A DNA stretch of 57,383 nucleotides from Acidimicrobiia bacterium (GTDB lineage: Bacteria; Actinomycetota; Acidimicrobiia; Acidimicrobiales; Aldehydirespiratoraceae): NCBI GenBank assembly GCA_022821685.1, contig JAJEDD010000046.1:1-57383 (forward strand), given 5' to 3'. Position 1 is the first letter of the stretch. Each line of letters opens with the position of its first letter. Below the pieces are notes generated by a model. That model was not told where the DNA came from. It ran no database searches and saw only the letters and a list, made by a program, of their open reading frames with translations. The position numbers were made by a program, and so were the translations under genes. Shown in pieces: positions 52,586 to 57,383 of this stretch.

Positions 52586-52602
52586 AGAGGCCGAGCGAAT
52601 GG
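52586..52602 (+). repeat. Dispersed-repeat fragment
   Basis: AGAGGCCGAGCGAATGG in the 135-bp divergent gap between the FAD subunit and the next luciferase-like gene. Confidence 0.65.
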
Positions 52603-52664
52603 CCCAGCGAACGAGTGGGCGGGTGAGGTTGCCGGTCGGTGAGTTGCCGCATCAACGGCGCGCC

Positions 52665-52670
52665 TACAGT
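52665..52670 (+). promoter_or_regulatory. -10 box TACAGT, leaderless start
   Basis: TANNNT 7 nt before GTG 52678; likely promoter of the LLM-bioA-bioFD group. Confidence 0.45.
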
Positions 52671-52677
52671 TGGCGTC

Positions 52678-53829
52678 GTGCGCACGGGGGTGTTCCTGTT
52701 CGGCGGGGTCGAGATGGACGATGCCGGTGCGGGCCCGCCCGTTCCCACCGACCGCCGCTACAGCGCCAAGGAGGTGTGGCGGGCCACCGAGCAGATCATC
52801 GACGCCGGTGTGCTGTGTGACCGGTTGGGGTTCGACTCGTTCTGGCTGACCGAGCACCACTTCCAATACGAGGGCTACGAGGTGGTCCCCAACGGGATCC
52901 TGCTCGGCACGATCATCGCCGAGCGCACCGAGCGCATCCGCATCGGCGTGACATTCAACATCGTGCCGCAGTGGCACCCGCTGCGCCTCGCGGAGGACTT
53001 CGCCACCTTGCACAACATCTCGGGCGGCCGTGGGATCCTGGGGGTGGGCCGGGGCACGGTGCCGCGCGAGGCCGAGACGCTGGGCACCCAGATCGGCAGC
53101 TTCGACAATCCCGACAAGGCCGCGGCCGACGAGCTGAACCGCAAGCAGTTCGACGAGGCCATGGAAGTCATCCTGCGAGCCTTCGACAACGAGACGTTCA
53201 GCTTCCACGGCGAGGTGTACGACTTCCCGCCCGCGGGGATCCCCGACCGGGGCGGGTTCGTGACCGAGCTGTCGCTGGTGCCCCGCCCGCTCTACCCCTA
53301 CGAGATCTGGCAGGCGGCCAAGTCGCCGGCCACGCTGGAACAGGTGCCCCGCTGCGGCTGGGGCGGCGTGTTCTGGAACTACCACTACACGTTCATCAAG
53401 GAGCGCTGGGAGCAGTTCGCCGAGCGGTACCTGGCCCACCACGGCCGCGAGCTTGACCGGGGCGAGAACCGGATGCTGGTGCAGTGCCTCCGGGTGGAGG
53501 ACACCTTCGAGGAGGCGGTGGCGTCGGTGCGCGACGGCCACGACGAGCTGTGGAAGTTCCTCGGCCCCTACGGGTGGAGCAAGGGCTACATGGGCGCCGA
53601 CGGCAAGCCTGCTCAGCCGGGGCTGATCCCCACCCTGGAGCAGTCCATCGACCAGAAGACCTGGGTGGTGGGCAGCCCCGAGCAGGTGGCCGAGGCGATC
53701 AGTTGGCGCGACGAGCAGCTCGGACTCGAGAATCTGCTGCTGTTCCCGGCCATGCCCGGCGACCCCTACGAGAAGGTGGATGAGCAGCTTCACCGCATCG
53801 CCGAAGAGGTGCTCCCCCTACTCGGCTGA
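52678..53829 (+). CDS. LLM-class flavin-dependent oxidoreductase (bacterial luciferase-like)
   Basis: 383 residues, from a different branch than the other two LLM proteins. LGFDSFWLTEHHFQYEGYEVVPN, the VTFNIVPQWHPLRLAEDFATLHNISGGR barrel motif and GVGRGTVPREAE are the alkanal/FMN-type luciferase landmarks. The reaction is unknown. GTG 52678 is fixed by the promoter; the gene is 28 bp ahead of bioA on the same strand, so it may act in or near biotin precursor supply, which is only a guess. Confidence 0.85.
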   Translation: MRTGVFLFGGVEMDDAGAGPPVPTDRRYSAKEVWRATEQIIDAGVLCDRLGFDSFWLTEHHFQYEGYEVVPNGILLGTIIAERTERIRIGVTFNIVPQWHPLRLAEDFATLHNISGGRGILGVGRGTVPREAETLGTQIGSFDNPDKAAADELNRKQFDEAMEVILRAFDNETFSFHGEVYDFPPAGIPDRGGFVTELSLVPRPLYPYEIWQAAKSPATLEQVPRCGWGGVFWNYHYTFIKERWEQFAERYLAHHGRELDRGENRMLVQCLRVEDTFEEAVASVRDGHDELWKFLGPYGWSKGYMGADGKPAQPGLIPTLEQSIDQKTWVVGSPEQVAEAISWRDEQLGLENLLLFPAMPGDPYEKVDEQLHRIAEEVLPLLG

Positions 53830-53857
53830 ACGACCCGGCAGCGGCAGCGGAGACGTC

Positions 53858-55183
53858 ATGGAGCCCGGCCCCCATCACCACCAAAACGCGGGGTCCACCG
53901 CGGCCGAGTGGGCCCGCCGCGACACCGCGGCGGTGTGGCACGGCTTCACCCAGATGTCGGTCTATGCGGACTCCACCCCGGTGATCGTGGAGCGGGGCGA
54001 GGGCAACTATCTCTACGACACCGACGGCCGGCGCTACCTCGACGCCATCTCGTCGCTGTGGGTGACCACGCTGGGCCACGCCGACCCCGACCTGAATCAG
54101 GCCGCTCGCCGGCAACTCGAGCGGATCAGCCACTCCACCCTGCTCGGCAACGGCAACACTGCGGCCATCACGCTGGCCGAGGCGCTGCGGGAGGCAGTGC
54201 CCGTGACCGAGCCGCACTTCCTGTTCGCCTCCGACGGCGCCGCCGCGGTGGAGCAGGCCCTCAAGATCTGCTTCCAGTTCTGGCACAATCGCGGCGTCGG
54301 GGGCCGCACCGCCTATCTGGCCCTGGGTAGGGCCTATCACGGCGACTCGGTGGGATCGCTGTCGGTGGGCGACGGCGGTTTCGGCACCGACCTGTTCGAC
54401 CCGCTGCGGTTCCCGGTGGTGCGCACCGCCGGCTACGACGACCCGGACTGGGTGCCCAAAGCGGTGGCCGCCCTCGACGAGCACGGCCACCGGCTGGCTG
54501 CGGCCGTGATTGAGCCTCTGGTGCAGGGCGCGGCCGGGATGCTGGTCACCGAACCCGCTCAGGTGGCCGTCTTCGCCGAGGCGGTCCAGGCTCGGGGGAT
54601 TCCGCTGATCTGCGACGAGGTGGCCACCGGATTCGGGCGCACCGGCGCGCTCTTCGCCAGCGAGCTGTGCGGGATCCGGCCCGACGTGATGTGCCTGGGC
54701 AAGGGCATCACCGGTGGGTACCTGCCGCTGTCGGCGACGGTGGCCGCCTCCGGAATCTACGAGGCCTTCCTTGGCGAGGACCTCGGGCCCCGCACCTTCT
54801 ACCACGGGCATTCCTACAGCGGCAACGCTCTGGCCTGCGCGGTGGCGACCCGCCACTTGGAGCTGGTGTTCGAGCGCGGCCTGGTCGACCGGGCCGCGGC
54901 GGCGGGCGAGCGCCTCGGCGCCGCGCTGGCCCCCGTCGAGGCGCTGCCCGCAGTGAAGGAAATCCGCCGCCGGGGCCTGATGACCGGGGTCGAGCTCGAC
55001 CCGCCGCCGGGCGCGGCGCGGTGGGGGCGCAAGGTGTGCGCGGCCGCGGTGCGGTCGGGGGTGCTGCTGCGCCCGCTGGGCGACGTGGTGGTGGTGATGC
55101 CGCCGCTGTCGATAACCGACCAAGAGATCGACACCATCGCGGCCACCCTGGTCTCGGCCATCGAAGAGACGGCCGCCGAGTGA
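53858..55183 (+). CDS. bioA: Adenosylmethionine--8-amino-7-oxononanoate aminotransferase
   Basis: 441 residues, a class III PLP aminotransferase. YLYDTDGRRYLDAISSLWVTTLGH, ASDGAAAVEQALKICFQFW, AYHGDSVGSLSVGD, LICDEVATGFGRTG and CLGKGITGGYLPLS (PLP lysine) match BioA. It converts KAPA to DAPA in biotin synthesis. ATG 53858 has GGAG 6 nt upstream. The stop GTGA overlaps the first of two mini-ORFs that lead to bioF. Confidence 0.94.
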   Translation: MEPGPHHHQNAGSTAAEWARRDTAAVWHGFTQMSVYADSTPVIVERGEGNYLYDTDGRRYLDAISSLWVTTLGHADPDLNQAARRQLERISHSTLLGNGNTAAITLAEALREAVPVTEPHFLFASDGAAAVEQALKICFQFWHNRGVGGRTAYLALGRAYHGDSVGSLSVGDGGFGTDLFDPLRFPVVRTAGYDDPDWVPKAVAALDEHGHRLAAAVIEPLVQGAAGMLVTEPAQVAVFAEAVQARGIPLICDEVATGFGRTGALFASELCGIRPDVMCLGKGITGGYLPLSATVAASGIYEAFLGEDLGPRTFYHGHSYSGNALACAVATRHLELVFERGLVDRAAAAGERLGAALAPVEALPAVKEIRRRGLMTGVELDPPPGAARWGRKVCAAAVRSGVLLRPLGDVVVVMPPLSITDQEIDTIAATLVSAIEETAAE

Positions 55184-55313
55184 CCGGGCACCGGACTGCG
55201 GCCGCACGCAGCAGATCAGCCGGCGAGGACGCGCCAACATGACACGGCACGACTACACGGTCTCGTGCGCTCCGACCTCGACGCTGCCTGCCATCGAGGA
55301 CGCGCCGATGTGA
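55180..55313 (+). CDS. Relay of two mini-ORFs bridging bioA and bioF
   Basis: Mini-ORF 1 (55180-55242, 20 aa, VTGHRTAA...EDAPT) and mini-ORF 2 (55239-55313, 24 aa, MTRHDYTV...EDAPM) join bioA to bioF by GTGA, ATGA and GTGA overlaps. The bioF start VTGRDWDD matches both mini-ORF starts, and GAGGACGCGCC precedes two of the three starts, so the unit is a duplicated start region. Confidence 0.55.
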
Positions 55314-57208
55314 CCGGGCGGGACTGGGACGACATCGCGGCCGGTGCCCTGGACGCGGTTGCGGCCGCCAACCGGCTCCGGCAGCCCCGAGACCTCGACG
55401 GCGGCGGCATCCAGACGGCGCAGTCGGCGACCGGGCAGCCGGTGGTGTCGTTCGCCTCCAACGACTATCTGGGGCTCAGCCAGCATTCCGCGGTGCGGGC
55501 CGCGGCCCGGGCCGCCATCGACTGCTACGGCGCGGGCGCCGGATCAGCCCGGCTCATCGTGGGATCGCGGCCGGTGCACAGCCGCCTGGAGGAGCGCATC
55601 GCAGCCTGGCGCGGCGCCGAGGCGGCAGTGCTGTTCACCACCGGATACGCGGCCAACTTGGGGGTCATCTCGACGATGGGCCGATGGGCCTCGGTGATCT
55701 GCTCCGACGAGCTCAACCACGCCTCCATCATCGACGGGTGCCGCCTGGCCCGGGCGCCGACCCGCGTCTACCCCCACTGCGACCCAGCCGCCGCCGACGA
55801 TCTGCTGAGCCGCGCCGACGGTCCGGGCATGGTGGTGAGCGACTCGGTCTTCTCCATGGACGGCGACCTCGCGCCCATCACCGAGCTCTCGGCGGTGTGT
55901 GCGGCCCGGGGCGCGCTGCTCGTCGTCGACGATGCCCACAGTGTGCTCGGCCATCCCGAGACGCTTCACCCCGACTGCCGGGTGCTGCGAGTGGGGACCC
56001 TGTCCAAGGCTGTCGGCGCACTGGGCGGCTACGCAGCCGGGCCCCGCCCGTTCATCGACCTGCTCGTCAACGCGGCCCGGTCCTACATCTTCACCACCGC
56101 CTCCACTCCGGCCGCGGCTGCGGCCGCGGCAGCCGCCATCGACATCATCGACTCCGCTGAGGGCGACGATCTCAGGATGCGCCTGCGGGCCAATATCGAC
56201 CGCGTCCGGCCCGGCCACCCCAGCGGAATCATCCCATTCGTGGTCGGCGACGAGGACCGGGCGCTGGCCGCGTCGGCCGCCCTGCTGGAGGTGGGCATCC
56301 TGGTCCCCGCCATCCGGCCCCCGACCGTTCCGGCTGGAACGTCGCGTCTCAGGGTGACGGTGTCGGCGGCCCACACCGACGACGACCTCGACCGGCTGAT
56401 CGAAGCACTCAGCCATGCCGGCATCCATGTCGGCGACACGAAGGCACCTCGTGCGCGCGAGGCTTCAGAACCCGAGCGGCCCGCGAGCACAGCGAACAAG
56501 AGCGGGGGGCAGACCCGAGCGGCCCGCGAGCACAGCGAACAGAAGCGGGCGGGGCAACCTGAGCCGGCGGCGGGGTCCAGCATCACCGTGTTCGTCACCG
56601 CTACGGGCACCGAAGCAGGCAAGACCTGGGCCTCGGCCGGACTGGCCCGGCTGCTGCGGGATCGGGGGCGGGCGGTGGCGGCGTGCAAGCCGGTGCAGTC
56701 GTTCGACCCCGACGATCCCGCCCCCACCGACGCGGCCGTGCTGGCCGCGGCCACCGGCCAGCACCCCGACGAGGTCTGCGGTCCCGAGCGCAGCTATCGG
56801 TTGCCGGTGGCCCCGCCCATGGCGGCCCGCCGACTCGGCCGGAGCTGCCCCACCATCGACGAACTGGCCGAGAGTTGCCGCTTCGCCGCGCCGGTCGATG
56901 TGGGCATCGTCGAGGGCGTGGGCGGCCTCTACTCGCCCCTCGCCGCCGACGGCTACAACCTGGATCTGATCGACCGCATCCGGCCCGACCTGGTCGTCGT
57001 GGTGGCGTCGGCCGACCTCGGCGGCATCCACGACACGCTGGCCTGCACGCTGCCGCTGGGCGACCGGCGCCTGGCCGTGTTTTGCAACCGGTTCGATCCT
57101 CACACCGAGGTCCACGCCCTGAACGCCCAATGGCTGCGCGCTACCGGCCTGGAGGTGACCACCACCGTCAGCGAGATGGCCGACACAGTGCTGGCCCTGT
57201 TCCGCTAA
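55310..57208 (+). CDS. bioF-bioD: Fused 8-amino-7-oxononanoate synthase and dethiobiotin synthetase
   Basis: 632 residues. Residues ~1-377 are BioF, a class II PLP aminotransferase: [63 protein letters not shown] and [18 protein letters not shown] (PLP lysine). Residues ~424-632 are Bio[22 protein letters not shown] (P-loop) and [17 protein letters not shown]. The linker (~377-423; [23 protein letters not shown]) is translated dispersed-repeat module. BioD could also start by itself at a GTG near 56590. GTG 55310 overlaps the mini-ORF stop. The two enzymes flank BioA's step in the pathway. Confidence 0.92.
   Translation: MTGRDWDDIAAGALDAVAAANRLRQPRDLDGGGIQTAQSATGQPVVSFASNDYLGLSQHSAVRAAARAAIDCYGAGAGSARLIVGSRPVHSRLEERIAAWRGAEAAVLFTTGYAANLGVISTMGRWASVICSDELNHASIIDGCRLARAPTRVYPHCDPAAADDLLSRADGPGMVVSDSVFSMDGDLAPITELSAVCAARGALLVVDDAHSVLGHPETLHPDCRVLRVGTLSKAVGALGGYAAGPRPFIDLLVNAARSYIFTTASTPAAAAAAAAAIDIIDSAEGDDLRMRLRANIDRVRPGHPSGIIPFVVGDEDRALAASAALLEVGILVPAIRPPTVPAGTSRLRVTVSAAHTDDDLDRLIEALSHAGIHVGDTKAPRAREASEPERPASTANKSGGQTRAAREHSEQKRAGQPEPAAGSSITVFVTATGTEAGKTWASAGLARLLRDRGRAVAACKPVQSFDPDDPAPTDAAVLAAATGQHPDEVCGPERSYRLPVAPPMAARRLGRSCPTIDELAESCRFAAPVDVGIVEGVGGLYSPLAADGYNLDLIDRIRPDLVVVVASADLGGIHDTLACTLPLGDRRLAVFCNRFDPHTEVHALNAQWLRATGLEVTTTVSEMADTVLALFR
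56471..56551. repeat. Two copies of the repeat's central module in the bioF-bioD linker
   Basis: CCCGAGCGGCCCGCGAGCAC followed by AGCGAACAAGAGCGGG occurs at 56471 and again at 56514 (43-bp step). It is the centre of the dispersed repeat and is in frame with both enzymes. Confidence 0.85.
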
Positions 57209-57383
57209 CTCCCGCTCCTGTTCGCTGCGCTCACGGGCCGCTCGGGCCAGCTCTCCCGCTCCTGTTCGCTGCGCTCACGGGCCGCTCGGGCCAGCTCTCC
57301 CGCTCCTGTTCGCTGCGCTCACGGGCCGCACGGGCCAGCTCTCCCGCTCCTGTTCGCTGCGCTCACGGGCCGCTCGGGCCAGC
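57209..57383. repeat. 44-bp tandem array, at least four copies
   Basis: Units start at 57209, 57253, 57297 and 57341 and run to the window edge. Each is CTCCCGCTCCTGTTCGCTGC, then GCTCACGGGCCGCTCGGGCC and AGCT; unit 3 has CACGGG in place of CTCGGG. Reverse-complemented, it is the central module of the dispersed repeat (GTGAGCGCAGCGAACAGG). It follows the bioD stop by 0 nt. No gene is seen in it. Confidence 0.95.

Noticed and set aside
57209..57383. CRISPR array
   Set aside because: Units are directly adjacent with no variable spacers; an ordinary tandem repeat.

Overview
The window is about 70% G+C. It reads like a chromosome segment from an actinobacterium, most probably class Acidimicrobiia. 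That assignment is inference from gene content: several F420/flavin luciferase-like monooxygenases, an actinobacterial ClpC, a Gram-positive Tad pilus locus without secretin, a zincin metalloprotease next to tilS, Calx-beta/GLUG/PPC surface proteins, and frequent GTG starts on what look like leaderless mRNAs.

Layout. 1-321 is the end of an ISL3-family insertion sequence. 483-6004 holds an NCS2 purine/pyrimidine permease with a GHKL-like tail, a luciferase-like oxidoreductase, an SDR and a lipoprotein-HAD fusion. 6005-14221 is housekeeping: clpC, a polyprenyl synthase, and an hpt / pseudo-phosphatase / panC / coaX / lysS operon. 14292-20678 is a 2,055-residue secreted Calx-beta protein with a long leader. 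20750-23856 holds a MazF-type toxin-antitoxin pair, tilS, a metalloprotease, a small membrane protein and tRNA-Thr(CGT). 23943-27176 is MFS / tmk / holB, convergent with topA and nhaA. 31372-37218 is a complete mrpABCDEFG Na+/H+ antiporter operon. 37271-42457 carries an RsbW/STAS pair and a Tad pilus operon. 42594-52542 is a molybdenum hydroxylase cluster (FAD subunit, Mo subunit, ssnA, xdhC, yqeB, luciferase-like enzyme) with a restriction-modification pair embedded in it. 52678-57208 is a luciferase-like gene, bioA and a bioF-bioD fusion, followed by a 44-bp tandem array running off the window.

Two patterns cut across the genes. First, neighbouring genes overlap by the tetranucleotide ATGA or GTGA. 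Where a gap of roughly 60-180 bp separates them, the gap is often filled by one to four tiny ORFs (11-25 codons) that start on the previous stop and end on the next start. I found this at eight junctions: tmk-holB, mrpD-mrpE, mrpE-mrpF, cpaF-tadB, coaX-lysS, ssnA-xdhC, yqeB-LLM and bioA-bioF. At several of them the mini-ORF start is visibly a degenerate copy of the downstream gene's start. I read these as duplicated start regions kept in the frame that hands the ribosome on by termination-reinitiation. I do not know of a description of this.

Second, a dispersed repeat of about 130-150 bp (ends AGAGGCCGAGCGAAT and GCGCCCT) occurs three times in full and in several fragments. It often lies next to promoters, and it has become part of coding sequence in tadC and in the bioF-bioD linker.

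The metabolic theme of the right half is purine-like catabolism (permease, molybdenum hydroxylase, SsnA aminohydrolase, XdhC and YqeB maturation factors) next to biotin synthesis. All calls come from reading the sequence; no database search was run.
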